Shown: one piece after another, positions 43,260-53,619 of the stretch | Numbering within the stretch: the stretch's first letter is position 1 | Layout of the letters: every line of letters starts with the position of its first letter | Origin: Micrasema longulum | Lineage: Eukaryota; Arthropoda; Insecta; Trichoptera; Brachycentridae | Length of the DNA: 64,000 nt | Assembly (NCBI GenBank): GCA_022494885.1 | Contig: JAGVSM010000853.1 | Location: 1-64,000 of the forward strand | Reading direction: 5' to 3' | Notes under the pieces: model-generated | The model's input: only the letters and a program-made list of their open reading frames with translations | Told to the model about the DNA's origin: nothing | The model's database searches: none | Position numbers and translations under genes: made by a program

Positions 43260-44935
43260 AGATCTATTTTTTTTATATTTGAACGACATTAGTTGCACGA
43301 CAAAGCTGATAAGATGATGAAATAAAGATCTCATTTTTTTATTGTGTTCATAACGCTTGTACCCACATAATAGCTCCGTCCATTTTGTTGGTCCATGTTG
43401 CACAACACACAGAGAATATCAAGTATCCCTCTATACTCTGGTACGAGTATTGACTGATTCGCTCGGTCGGCGCAGGAGAAAGTGGTTCGACATTTTACAT
43501 CAGCTTCCCTGCAAGTTCATGAACACTCTCTCGGCATCTCGGCATACCTGTACTTGTGTATTTATGTACTTGCACGTGTGTACCTGTACTTGGACTGCTA
43601 GTACATGACATGAAGGCTGAACAATAAAAATGAACATTACATAGATTGAAAGAATCATCAACTGATAAAACACGAATCCGATTAGATATAAGCTTAAAGA
43701 GATTGTCATATTAACATGTCTAAAAATAATCAAATACAAGGTTTTGAAATGTGGTATTTGCGGCTGATGCTGCAGCAAGACGTACAAATACATCTTTACT
43801 CCAGTGCCTCGATTATGATGGACTTCATACCTTCGCCTTGACGGTATAGTTGAAGATAAATTCCCTCTAGCGATTATAAAGATATACTACCGACTCCCCA
43901 CCTTCAAGTTTTGGGTAGGTACATCGATATGAAACAAGGGGAAGCGTACGTCACGGTACACATATCTATGCTCTAAAATGACATAGCTTCAGTATGACGT
44001 CATAGTTGAAGAGATACACTACCGATACCCCCACCATCAAGCGTTGATGTAAGTACATCGGTTCATACCGATGAGTCTAGAACCCCTCGATACGTTAATC
44101 TACGCATTAAAAGTGTCAAAAAATTCGTTCCACTGAGTAATTTTGATTTCATTAGTTTTTAAATGTTTTGAGGTTGGCACTTTTTTTCTTAAAAGCCTAT
44201 TAAAATTATGAGAGAGAAATAAGTCAATTTCGAAGTCGAATTAAATTCCGACATAACTGTCACTTTGATAAAACGAGCGCCTAGATGTGAAAATAATGTC
44301 CCTAGATTCTGTCCTATCAACAGATAAGAGTATCTTGGCGTTAGAAAGTTACCACTCTAAAAAAATAATTTTGTTATTATATTTTTTCCATATTTTTACT
44401 ATCTTTCTTAGTCTATGTATCGAGACGTTAAATAGGCCGGATTTGTAGTCGATCGGTATACACAATTAAGACGATCGTTAAGCGTACCGTCTAGGTGATT
44501 TCCAAAAGTCATACAAAATTCATGTTCCCGCGAGCATTTTTAGCTTGAATTGGGATTTATTGGAGTTTATAATCGCTTTAAATTGAGCACTTTTTATTAC
44601 AGAAGCCTATTTAACTATAAATGAGAACTATTTTAAATGTTAATGACGTAAGGAACGCAGACTAATTGTTTGCGGTCGTTCCATTGGCTTGTTTCGATCA
44701 TATGATGTCGATATGAGAAGTAGGTAGAACATACCGAGGTAAGATACAGATAGTACAGAAGTTAAGTATACCGTCTCGATATATACAGATGAAGATAGCG
44801 ATTATAATGTAGGCACAGGAACTAGACATAAAGGAATGACTAACATCCTTGAGCGAGAGAAAAATCCTGTAGTTCCATGGAACTTATCTTTCCGGCTGTT
44901 AATTATATCATGTCTATTAAATTTACAAGATAAAC
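43260..44935. other. long stretch without recognised gene; imperfect repeats
   Basis: 43830-44070 contains two diverged units sharing AGTTGAAGA, ATACACTACCGA(TA)CCCC, CCACC(A/T)TCAAG and GTAAGTACATCG. The words TACCGTCT and CGATCGTT recur near 44460-44500 and 44760-44780. No frame with a domain. Confidence 0.35.
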
Positions 44936-44939
44936 AAAT

Positions 44940-45860
44940 AAAATCGTTTTCAATTATTCAATCGACAGCATAATTTTGATAAACGTCAAGACAATTCGAG
45001 ATCTTGGGATACCTTTTGATAACCAACTTAAATTCAACCATCGCATTGATCACACTTCCAAGAATGCGTCCAAAATCTGTGGATTTATTTTGCGAATATC
45101 TAAGCCATTCAAAAGCCCAAAAATTAAATTTACATTGTTTAAATCATTTGTTCAAAGCTTGTTTGAATTTAATTCTATAATATGGTCTCCTAATTATAAT
45201 ACTCGCATTCATATAACGCGGATTAAATCGCTGCAACTTTAATGTTTAAAATCGTTAATATTCAAAATCGGATCAAATACTTTCATAATTCACTCTTATG
45301 GTCGTCAAGAGTATTTTCATATCTTGAGTTTAGAATTCAGAAGGATTTTGACTGGTTTGATATTCTTGCACGAATTAATATCTAACTGCATAGATGCCCA
45401 TGATATTCTTGCTCAGATTAACCTTAATGTACCTCACCGTAACTCGCGTACCAATGCGGTCTTTGCTGTGGGAAATTATAAAAACAACATTGGATTTTTT
45501 TCCCCTCTGCCAAGGATCCTCAGAACAGTGAACGAAATCTTATTAAACGGTACTGTTGATGTGTTCGTACAACAAAGGCTAGCATTTAAGAAACAAGCGG
45601 TGTTGTCACTCTTGATTCGCGATGACACACTTGCCATGTCCGCCTAGATTATGCCATAAATTACGATTACCTTAGTAAATTTTAAAAGATTTTAAGATTG
45701 TTTAGATTAAGAGTTGTGAATGCCAATCTGTTAGAGCTTTCATAAGCCTGTTGATAGGCTTAAAAAAAATATTTTTTGTTTTTAAATCACTAATTTTATC
45801 GGTTTTGTAAATTTGGGTAATATTATATAAATTAGTATTAAAATAAATCTCCAACAACAA
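44940..45860 (+). mobile_element. jockey-like LINE RT C-terminus
   Basis: Two frames (44976-45242, 45324-45647) read VKTIRDLGIPFDNQLKFNHR, IDHTSKNASKICGFILRISK, FTLFKSFVQSLFEFNSIIWS, PNYNTRIHITRIKSLQL, then LEFRRILTGLIFLHELISNC, IDAHDILAQINLNVPHRNSR, FFSPLPRILRTVNE. DLGxxxDxxLxFxxHI, LxxSxVxSxxEFxSxIWSP and DxxDIL are the jockey-type thumb and tail. One frameshift near 45242 joins them. The 3' UTR runs to about 45860. No second copy in the window. Confidence 0.75.
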
Positions 45861-45964
45861 GGCACAGAGAGTGGATTGGTGGGATTTTAGAAAGTTACTT
45901 GTAAAAATAAATTAAAATATTTTAATGTAAAAAAAAATACAAATGTAAATAAATAAGACAAAAA

Positions 45965-46060
45965 TAAAAATGGTATACGCTGCATTTTGAGTACATATGC
46001 AGTGTGCTATGCACCAACAGCTGTGGAGAATGGTATGTATGAATGATAATATTTCTCACA
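45965..46060 (+). repeat. SINE-2 fragment
   Basis: ATACGCTGCATTTTGAGTAC, GCAGTGTGCTATGCACCA, then GAATGATAAT: a diverged SINE-2 3' half. Confidence 0.5.
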
Positions 46061-46387
46061 AAAGGCGTCAAGACTAAATAAATAAAGACGTGCAAAAATA
46101 GTACCTACCATTGAAAAGTTTTCTTACTTTCTTAGAAAGGCTTTAGATCGTGTAGATAAATATGATTCATTTATAAATCCACTTGAAAGGTTTGGATAGT
46201 TGTCTAAAAATGTCTATCTTAAACGTTCTTTTATTATATTATATGAAGAGATTGTAACAAACGTATTCAGTATTAAAATATTATATTCCACATTCTTGTC
46301 ATTACTGTTTACAAAGCTTTTACTCAATTAGTGTCTTGACAAAGAAAAAGGCTTCACTTTTAGTGGCTTTCGGTTGCTCTGCATCAG
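46061..46387. other. no gene recognised
   Basis: AT-rich spacer. Confidence 0.3.
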
Positions 46388-46450
46388 GCCAGGGCAAACT
46401 TTTCGAATCAAGAGCCGCATTAGGAATTAAAAATGAACGGTAAGCCGCAA
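46388..46450 (+). mobile_element. solitary hAT-like end
   Basis: CAGGGCAAACTTTTCGAATC, AAGAGCCGCA and AAGCCGCAAG are typical of hAT ends (CAGNG plus AGCCGCA). No matching right end found. Confidence 0.35.
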
Positions 46451-46639
46451 GTAAAATACTTTTCACATATATACCCGTACATTATTCACTGTCCTGAAAA
46501 GGAGTTTAACATAAAAAAGGTAATTCTCTAAAAAAAACAATTTAATGAGGAGAAATCTGTTTTTCATCCTTCAACAATTTTTTTTTATTTTGGGTGCTTA
46601 TTTTGTAGTTGAGTTTCTTAAAGCTGCTTGGATATGTTC

Positions 46640-46865
46640 ATCGGTGATGCTTGCTCGTATAGTGTTTTTATTGAGATTCACGATTGAAAATATTTGTTCT
46701 CGTACTTGTCTCGTTTTGAAATGCTCTATGCGATATTGTTCTGATATTCTTGAATTATGTCCATGTTTACTACATTTTTTTCAAATTTTAGTTCTTTATG
46801 TACAATGAAATCAGTGGCTAACTTATTAACAAATTCTTAAGACTCTAGTTGAAAAAGCTCATTAA
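46640..46865 (-). mobile_element. LINE-A C-terminal fragment
   Basis: Minus: NELFQLES*EFVNKLATDF, IVHKELKFEKN and HGHNSRISEQYRIEHFKTRQ-like sequence. Joined on its upstream side to a different LINE (next entry). Confidence 0.6.
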
Positions 46866-47150
46866 AAGGCATGTCAATAGGTGGCTGTCGTCCTGGGTCA
46901 CACAATATATCATCACCAGAGAGGTACCCCCACCTTCGGAGATTTTGTTTACATCGTGTAACACCCACCCGTAGTCTATTGAGGGCGATCCATAGGGAGT
47001 ATGGTAGGTGTTCGCCTCTTTGGAAACCCTCATTTGGATCCATCCACTGTTTCGCTCTAATATTATGTTGCCACAAGTCTTCTTTCCATTGTTGTGAGCA
47101 TTCAGTCAAATCTAAAAAAAATGACTTTAAATGCTCTTTTTGATGCTGGG
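46866..47150 (-). mobile_element. LINE RNase-H-side C-terminal fragment
   Basis: The frame 46837-47109 reads DLWQHNIRAKQWMDPNEGFQ, RGEHLPYSLWIALNRLRVGV, TRCKQNLRRWGY, DDILCDPGRQ. LPxxxWxxLNRLRxGxxRCxxNLxxWG followed by C.CG is the well-known region after RNase H in jockey/I/R1-type ORF2. The frame continues without a break into LINE-A sequence. Confidence 0.65.
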
Positions 47151-47284
47151 CAATCGTGATGGGAATCTTCCACTTCAGGGAGGGTTACCTTTAATTTTTT
47201 TTCCTTCAATCCGTCAGCGCTTAGAATCTTCTTGGGTTATCCCAAATCACTGGACTACGCATTTTTAATCAGGTCGTGGTAAAT

Positions 47285-47580
47285 TTAATTAAAAATTATT
47301 TGTTTTTAATATTGTTGACTCCCCTTCGTGCTGCTGCGGGTATCCTAACCAATCTTCTGAACATATTATGTGGTCTTGTCCTTTTCTCCTTCTCTATGAT
47401 TACCGGATGGAGCTTCTCGCTACTAACCGTGGCCCTGTTATAGGTCCTGTCAGATATACAGATCTGGTGGCTTCCAAAGCTTTTAAAAAGTTTTGTAATC
47501 ATTTCGGCGAATTGATCACGCCCAATCAATTTAATCCCAGTCAGGGAAGAATTCACTTCCCTCTTTTCTCAATCCAATGA
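47285..47580 (+). mobile_element. R1/I-type ORF2 C-terminal zinc-knuckle fragment
   Basis: Reads DSPSCCCGYPNQSSEHIMWS, CPFLLLYDYRMELLATNRGP, VRYTDLVASKAFKKFCNHFG, ending at SIQ (47580). Cx1-2C...SxxHxxxxCP is the terminal CCHC-like motif of R1/I-type LINE ORF2. Confidence 0.65.
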
Positions 47581-48062
47581 AGTACGTAATTTGTACTTCT
47601 GGATTACTTTCTTTCAGCACAAAGATGCTAAGGCCACCAGATTTCAGAGAGCTCCTTCGGGCAGCTTTTCTTTTTTGACAACGAGCAAATTTTTAGTGTA
47701 TGTGGGCACCGCCAAGGAGACTTATGTCCTCAGATGCGGTGTGCGGTATGTGGTGGGCAAGCTGTGGTGAGGATTCAACGGGGGAGGTGGCTTTGATAAA
47801 ACTGTTACTAGATCTCGGACGCGAGGCCGTCGGTTGGTGGTGGTGTAGGGGATGTCTAGGATCGAGGGTTTGTTTGTACCTCTCTGCTTCTGCGGCTGTT
47901 CTTCTTCGAATGTGTGGTGGAGCGATACCGACAATTGAGTATATATATTGGATACTTATATTTTATCAGCAGTGTTTTTCAGCTTGTAGGTTGCGTCCCC
48001 CAGGGGGGTTGCAATGCAATATCTTGTTTGAGGAGTCGCGGTCAAAAGCAAGGTAAAAGTAA
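47581..48062 (+). mobile_element. probable 3' UTR of the preceding LINE
   Basis: GC-richer than the surroundings and continuous with the coding tail. The 118-codon Trp/Cys-rich frame (47700-48056) has no domain and is judged non-coding. Confidence 0.35.
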
Positions 48063-48473
48063 AAGCAGGGGCTTTAGGTCCCACGTTACAATAAAAATAC
48101 ACAATAGTAATACACAAGACAGTGCCCGTTTATTTTCAATCAATGTTAAATCGTGGGTTTATTATTGAGATGCTAATATCCAAATTATTTCTGATTGGAG
48201 TATTTATTTTTTTAGTTTTAATGATCACTATCAAAGGGCACGTTAGTTCACATAGGTAGCATATGGCGAAAAGCAATTATAATTTATATATTTTATTTAT
48301 TTCTTGTCATCTATAATACATCAATCTTGTACGAATTAAATTCCATTTTCTGCATGCCGGGTCCAGGGGAGTTGCCTGATTTTCTTGCCAATGGGTCACG
48401 TATTCAAAAAGGTTACAAAACACCGATGTAGAGTATTCATGATTCAATGAAAATATATATGTATAGTCTAGTT
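48063..48473. other. no gene recognised
   Basis: AT-rich spacer. Confidence 0.3.
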
Positions 48474-48515
48474 CAGCGGTTCTCAACTTTTTTGGCTGTG
48501 GAACCTTCATTTGAT
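48474..48515 (+). mobile_element. solitary hAT-like end
   Basis: CAGCGGTTCTCAACTTTTTT, GGCTGTGGAACC is a classic hAT/Charlie-type terminus. No partner end found to 49300. Confidence 0.45.
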
Positions 48516-48549
48516 CTACATAACATTTATTCGTCGAAATCATTAGTAC

Positions 48550-49311
48550 AAACGGCTAACCTATTATAAAATTGGTCGATCGTTTTTCGAATGAACTGAG
48601 AGCGCGCCGTGCCCACAAAAGCCCAAATTTAGAGCATCGAGCGCAGCGCTATGACGTCACCTCGCAACTCCCCCTTCGCTCCCAATATTTTTTTCGGTAG
48701 TCGACAAAACGGCCCTACATTCATAGTTTAGATTATAGATATTATTTAATCCTTGTTTTTGCATACGCGGCCCTCAAAGTACGCAAATATTGGTAGCGAG
48801 CGGCAAAATCTTACATGGCACCGAGAATAACCCATAAGACGTCCATTTATATTCACATAAAAAATGTATGCAAACGCAGTCCTTCACTAATTAATTGTGC
48901 AGATTTCCGAGGAATTTCAAAATTCCTAGGTATCGCGGATTTTCGTGCCGCGGCTATTTCCGCCCGCGTGACGTAACGCCCCGAAGGCGTTCGCGCCGAT
49001 CATGTGACTTTCAGTCATGTGATACAGAAGTCGGCGTATCGGCATTTATGTTAGCAAATATGCGCACGTGATCAGATCGCCGGCTCCAACAAGGATGTAG
49101 ACGTGAAACTAATCTCGTACCGGAGTTTCGACATTTTTGCTGTTGATGGTTGGGAAAAAGCTCGAGTGGGAACAGTTCCTACTAACAGACATTCGCACCT
49201 TGAACTCTTGAAGAGTTTTCCTCATCACGATATTTTTGTCAGATACATCGCTGTAAGATAAAAAAATCACCCCAAAAATAAAAAAAATAATTTAATACCT
49301 ATAAATTATAA
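48550..49311. other. CpG-containing GC-richer unassigned sequence
   Basis: Clusters of CG dinucleotides (GAGCGCGCCGTGCCC, TGCCGCGGC, CGCCCCGAAGGCG) contrast with the AT-rich surroundings. Two TGACGT-type sites lie at 48650 and 48970. No long frame. It could be a promoter-proximal or exon fragment, or a repeat without a second copy here. Confidence 0.35.
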
Positions 49312-49370
49312 ATTATTACCTTTTTGCACCTAATGGTGCATAGGGCACTAAACTGGTACATTTACTAAAA
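49312..49370 (-). repeat. SINE-2 terminal fragment
   Basis: TTACCTTTTTGCACCTAATG, GTGCATAGGGCACTAAACTG parallels SINE-2. Confidence 0.45.
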
Positions 49371-49537
49371 AATAAAATATTTATAATCAAATAAAATAAC
49401 GTGATTATTTGAGTTTTTCTATTGACATTTCTTGGTGGAACTGCATTTTAATTATTATGAAAAAAATATGTATTTAGTTTTATTCCCCTTTTATTTATAT
49501 TTTTTTTTACCAGCGACTGGGTTTGGTCGTTACCGAC

Positions 49538-49580
49538 ACCAGTCTGACGATGTCGGTTACGACGAAACCCGGTCACTAGT
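49538..49580 (+). ncRNA. hammerhead-ribozyme-like motif (type I layout)
   Basis: Core CTGACGA at 49544-49550 (CUGANGA), stem II GTCG/CGAC (49552-49555, 49560-49563) with loop GTTA, GAA at 49564-49566, A15.1-U16.1 and C15.2-G16.2 forming a 2-bp stem III with a 3-nt loop (49567-49573), and C17 at 49574. Stem I pairs 49538-49543 with 49575-49580 at 5 of 6 positions. One extra U at 49551 lies between A9 and stem II. Type I hammerheads with a tiny stem III are known from Penelope-like retroelements. No GIY-YIG or RT frame is seen nearby. The larger region 49501-49588 is an imperfect inverted repeat. Confidence 0.45.
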
Positions 49581-49738
49581 AAAAAAAAAAATATTTAAAA
49601 AATATATAAATAAAAGTGGAATAAAATTATATAGGTATTTTTATTATTATAAACTTGATTATTGCTAAATGAAGTAAAGAAATAGACACGCACAATCGGA
49701 TATATTTATGTGTTTTTTTTTAATGTATTTTATTTTTT

Positions 49739-49903
49739 GCACAACAACAGGCCAGGAGGCCCAATTACAGTTGTGAAATACATCACAGAACACCCAGGCT
49801 TGAAAAAAATCACATTAATTTTTTTGTGTTCACACCGGAAATCGAACCCGTAACCTTCCGTGTGTGAGGCAAGCGTTTTGACCACTACACCACGGTGGCC
49901 GCC
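49739..49903 (-). repeat. SINE-1
   Basis: Complete copy in minus sense: GGCCACCGTGGTGTAGTGG, B box GGTTCGATTTCC near 49840-49852, GATTTTTTTCAAGCCTGGGT, CCTGGCCTGTTGTTG. The B box carries one change. Confidence 0.75.
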
Positions 49904-49924
49904 AATACATATTGTTATTTCAAG

Positions 49925-50215
49925 AATTAACTTATTTGAATTTGTTGCAACAGAGAGAGAAAACATTTTTGAGAAGGGAATATGGGAGTCTAGGCATTTA
50001 CAGGGCTTATGACCTGTCATTGGCTGGTGTAAGTGGCCACTTTACACACTGTGTAACATTCACCATTCTGCCTATGGTTGAACGTTCACATTTCCTCAAC
50101 TCTTCCATCTGTTGACTTTTGCGAAGTAAAAGTTTTATAAATTTAAATATGAACAACTCCTTAGGGAGAAAATCCAGCCGGTCAGCAAGCATTTGGACAT
50201 ACACAAAAATTAACC
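49925..50215 (-). mobile_element. J element copy
   Basis: GGAATATGGGAGTCTAGGCA, TTTACAGGGCTTATGACCTG, CATTGGCTGGTGTAAGTGGC, CACTTTACACACTGTGTAAC, ATCCAGCCGG, AAGCATTTGGACATACAC in J order, minus sense. Confidence 0.7.
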
Positions 50216-50219
50216 AAAA

Positions 50220-50600
50220 ATTAACTTTTTACTAACTTATTTCCTTACGAATTTAGCCCATTCAAAATTGCAAACACAAATCTTTATGATACATACAGGC
50301 ACAATTGAAGAAAATACAAAGAAAAAAAATTAATGCTAGGACAAAAAAAATAAAAAATTACCACCTCAAGACAAAATTTGGTCTATCTTAGTAATTAAAA
50401 GTAAAAGTTTGAATCTAGAAAGACTTACACCAAAAAAGTCTAGATCTTGTCTCGAGTTTACAATGCAACTCAATCGGGACATTGGTATATGCGAGCCAAT
50501 AGTTTGTGCTGTGCTGATCAAGGAACAGCACATTATTATTTTGCAACCGGTGCCGGCGGATCGGAAGATTCAATGCCACTTGTTTCAGTAACGATGGTAC
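50220..50600 (-). mobile_element. LINE-E ORF2 end and 3' UTR
   Basis: Minus: VDVPSLLKQVALNLPIRRHR, LQNNNVLFLDQHSTNYWLAY, TNVPIELHCKLETRSRLFW, then the UTR with AAATTTTGTCTTGAGGTGG. The NLPIRxxRLxNNxxLFxDQHxxNY block is shared with 62190-62400. Confidence 0.65.
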
Positions 50601-50935
50601 ATCAACTAAGGTTAATTGAACATAAATATATAGTCAACTTTATTTCTCCGTTTTTGTAGACTTGAAATTTTTAACTATGCTATCTTTGCATTTTTATTTT
50701 CTAACATCATTTCAGTTAATCATAATTTCACACTTATTTGTTTAACAAATAAGTGTAAAATGTCATACCACAAAGTGAAAAATGTTTTAAAAATCATAAT
50801 TTCATTTAATTTATTTATTCATTCAAAATTACACTCTTGTACAAATTCATGAACTTATTAAGGCTGTGTAAGTGATAAGCCATAATAATTAACAAAAATA
50901 AGAAATACATTCTAAAATAAATTAAATTATAATAA
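50601..50935. other. AT-rich spacer with palindrome
   Basis: Holds the 27-bp palindrome 50730-50756 listed separately; otherwise unassigned. Confidence 0.35.
50730..50756. repeat. perfect 13-bp-arm palindrome
   Basis: ACACTTATTTGTT, one T, AACAAATAAGTGT. Function unknown; may be a hairpin MITE core or a chance event. Confidence 0.8.
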
Positions 50936-50939
50936 CAGA

Positions 50940-51305
50940 GGTCAAGCTAGCACATGAGCCATGCAAATGCAAATTTTATAGGCCCAAATATTTAAAATAT
51001 TTTTTTTACTGATAATATTTCATTGATCACAAACTTCCAAAATGTTCCTTCTTTTAAAAATCACGCACTATCCTGGATTCAAACTAAAGATATTAACTCT
51101 TTTTTCTTTGATATTTTTTATTTCCTTTTTTATTACTATAAAATAAAAAAGTACCTTATAATCATTTACAGAGTTTTTTTTTTTCTCTTTCTTATATAAC
51201 ACAAAAATATTATACCTGTCTATTTATTATAGGAGCAAAAATTCGTAAACATTTCTTGTATACCCACGAACAGGCCATGCCTTTGTGGATTTTTTTGTTT
51301 ACTGT
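50940..51305 (+). mobile_element. LINE-H 3' UTR fragment
   Basis: TTTTATAGGCCCAAATA, CACGCACTATCCTGGATTC, AAACATTTCTTGTATACCCA, CGAACAGGCCATGCCTTTG are shared with 56120-56510 and, inverted, 5470-5750. Confidence 0.65.
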
Positions 51306-51745
51306 TAAATTATAACGGACTCAGTATTGATGTAGACATTTTTAACTGCACGTTGCATTTGTACAGAAAATTTCTTCATGGGGTCGATTATTTGGGATAG
51401 TTGATGAATGTGCATCTTGAGTGGTTTATGCTATGTTTATGTGCCGCATGTAATGTATATGTTTGTGAATGTTTTATATGTGCGTTCATGTGTGTGCGTG
51501 GATGGCTCGGAGTGTACATTCGGTATTTTTATTTATTTTAATTTATTACCTCCATGGAAAACGCAAATGTCAACAATTATTCTGTTTTCACTTAAAATTC
51601 TTATTTATTTTTTATTTTTTGTCACATTTAATGTTTATATCTTTTTAAGTTATGAAAACTTAATTGGTCTTTTTATGTTAAAAAATTGATGTTTTTAGTA
51701 CTTATTTTTTATGACTATATGTTTTCTGAATAAAATAAAATAAAT
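51306..51745 (+). mobile_element. LINE-D terminal coding and 3' UTR
   Basis: YNGLSIDVDIFNCTLHLYRK, FLHGVDYLG (from about 51310) parallels the LINE-D tail at 38780-38850; UTR GTGGTTTATGCTATGTTTAT, GTGCCGCATGTAATG, ending in AATAAAATAAAATAAA. It abuts LINE-H. Confidence 0.7.
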
Positions 51746-52561
51746 ATGTTTTCTATTGTTATGTAATTATCCTTTATTTTTTTAATACTCTGTTTTACAA
51801 AAAACAAAAAATAAATAATAATGTGATGCAATAGAAGAATAAACTAGAAACATTTAGCATGAATAATAAGGAATAAAACAATAAATATGAATATTCCAAT
51901 GAAGATAACAAAAAATAATCAAATATAAATAAGAAAAATTGAGTTACATACATCATCAAATATACACAACAATCAAATTAATACAAAAACATAATTAAAA
52001 TTATAATTGAGATATGATTTAAAAAGTAAGAAGTTAAAATAATAAATAAAATGCCAAATAACAGTAAATACTAAAGTAAATGCTGAAAAAACATCAAAAT
52101 CAAGATATATAATAAGCAAATAAAAGTTTAGGAGGAAAGTAAATTAGTAAATTTTCATTAATCTCGAACTTTAAAAGGATTGATAACCTCGTCCTTATCC
52201 ATATGCATAATAATTTATAAATACTTTTATTTCAAAACGATAGATTAACAAAACGATAAAAGATTTTCATTTCCGTAACAAAGCTCTTCCGCTTTTTAAA
52301 ATGAGTCCAATAACTCTTTTCTCGCCCATTAAATTAAATCTCCCCGATAACTAATAACTCGTGAGTGACGTCATTGTGTTTTTCAGCCTTCTAATCAATT
52401 AAATTTAAATAAATTCCTCTGAAATCCAATCACATGACTTAAAGATACGCAATATTTACATGGTTTGTTTTTGTATTTGGCAAAGAGTTGTGACATCAGG
52501 TGAATGCGTGATCAATTATAAGATTTAGGTGCGTTTGTTAGAGAAACTTGCTAATCTGAAC
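51746..52561. other. AT-rich, no gene recognised
   Basis: A-rich to 52150, then mixed sequence up to the hAT element. Its 8-bp target copy is at 52554-52561. Confidence 0.35.
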
Positions 52562-52644
52562 CAGTGTTTTTCAACCTGCGGTACGCCACCCTTAGGGGGT
52601 CGCAGTCGCTTACAATGTTAAATTAAAAAGCAATGACTTTATGT

Positions 52645-52748
52645 CCTACATCATCATCATTCTCTTTCAGTACCTAATAGTGCATAGTGCACTCAATTGA
52701 TACACCAATTGCAGCGTATCTCGATCATTTTTGTTACGTGAAAGTAAA
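52645..52748 (-). repeat. SINE-2 inside the hAT element
   Basis: CATCATCATTCTCTTTCAGT, ATAGTGCATAGTGCACTC, ACCAATTGCAGCGTATCTCG, TTACGTGAAAGTAAAATGAT in minus sense; truncated. Confidence 0.65.
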
Positions 52749-52751
52749 ATG

Positions 52752-53110
52752 ATGAATATTGACAACAATATGGGTTTAATAATCAATTTAGCAAAAACCC
52801 ATGTACTGTGTAACATTTCGTGCCTTGACGCTCAAGATCTCCTGAATCTGTCAAGCCAAATCATCGAAATGGTCGAGAGTTTTAAATACCACGGAGTATA
52901 TGTTACAGAAAATGGCTGCTTTCAAAAATACCTGGGAGTGCCGTGCTGCTTAAAGTAGCAGGCGCAACATTCAACAGTATGAAGGCTGTCTGGAGATCGG
53001 ATATTTACTCAGTAAAAAACAAATGTCGCATTTATAACGCCTGCATAACACCTATTCTCCTCTACGGATGCGAATCATGTCATATCACTAGTTACCCAAT
53101 ATTTATTATA
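52752..53110 (+). mobile_element. LINE-C fragment inside the hAT element
   Basis: NMGLIINLAKTHVLCNISCL, DAQDLLNLSSQIIEMVESFK, YHGVYVTENGCFQKYLGV, frame change, VAGATFNSMKAVWRSDIYSV, KNKCRIYNACITPILLYGCE. It is homologous to 42600-42870 but keeps LAKTHV and ESFKYHGV better. Confidence 0.75.
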
Positions 53111-53619
53111 TTTATAAAGATATTATAGTTATCAGAAGCAATGTGTACTAGCTACACATCACCGAGGAGGGAGGGATAAAATACGAACTTTTGTATATAC
53201 CAAAAATGAATATCCTTTAATTTTTGGGAGCAAATGCACGATCGTTGAATGCAATTTCGGTATAAAAAAGAAACATAGTAACAACGAGCACGTTTTTATT
53301 TACTTTACAGTATTAATATTTCAATGGTTCTGTACTTCTTATTGTTTTCGTTTGTTATTTTCTAGGTAACCATTTCTTAAAAAAAACCCGAGAGAAGATA
53401 GGTAAGTTGGTGTTGAAAAGGACAAGAAAAACATGAAAAATCACAAATATAGAGCTTTAAATATCAATTTTATATTAAATGCATTTCCGTTGAAAACGCG
53501 GAAACGAAAATTTAATAAAATTTATATCCTGGCGGGTCGCCAGAATTGTTTTACTCATAAAAGAGTCGCGTATAAAAAAAAGTTGAAAAACGCCGATCTA
53601 AACAAAATTATATTATAAC

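Larger units (their letters stand above)
52562..53595. mobile_element. hAT-type element with nested SINE-2 and LINE-C
   Basis: Left end CAGTGTTTTTCAACCTGCGG, right end GTTGAAAAACGCCG (12 of 14 terminal bases complementary), flanked by ATCTGAAC (52554-52561) and ATCTAAAC (53596-53603), a 7-of-8 target duplication. The subterminal TGGCGGGTCGCCAGAATTGT, TTTACTCATAAAAGAGTCGC block recurs at 62860-62905. No hAT transposase frame. The centre is occupied by SINE-2 and LINE-C pieces. Confidence 0.75.

Noticed and set aside
47700..48056. 118-codon Trp/Cys-rich frame
   Set aside because: Lies in the probable 3' UTR of an R1/I-type LINE; no domain and unlikely composition.
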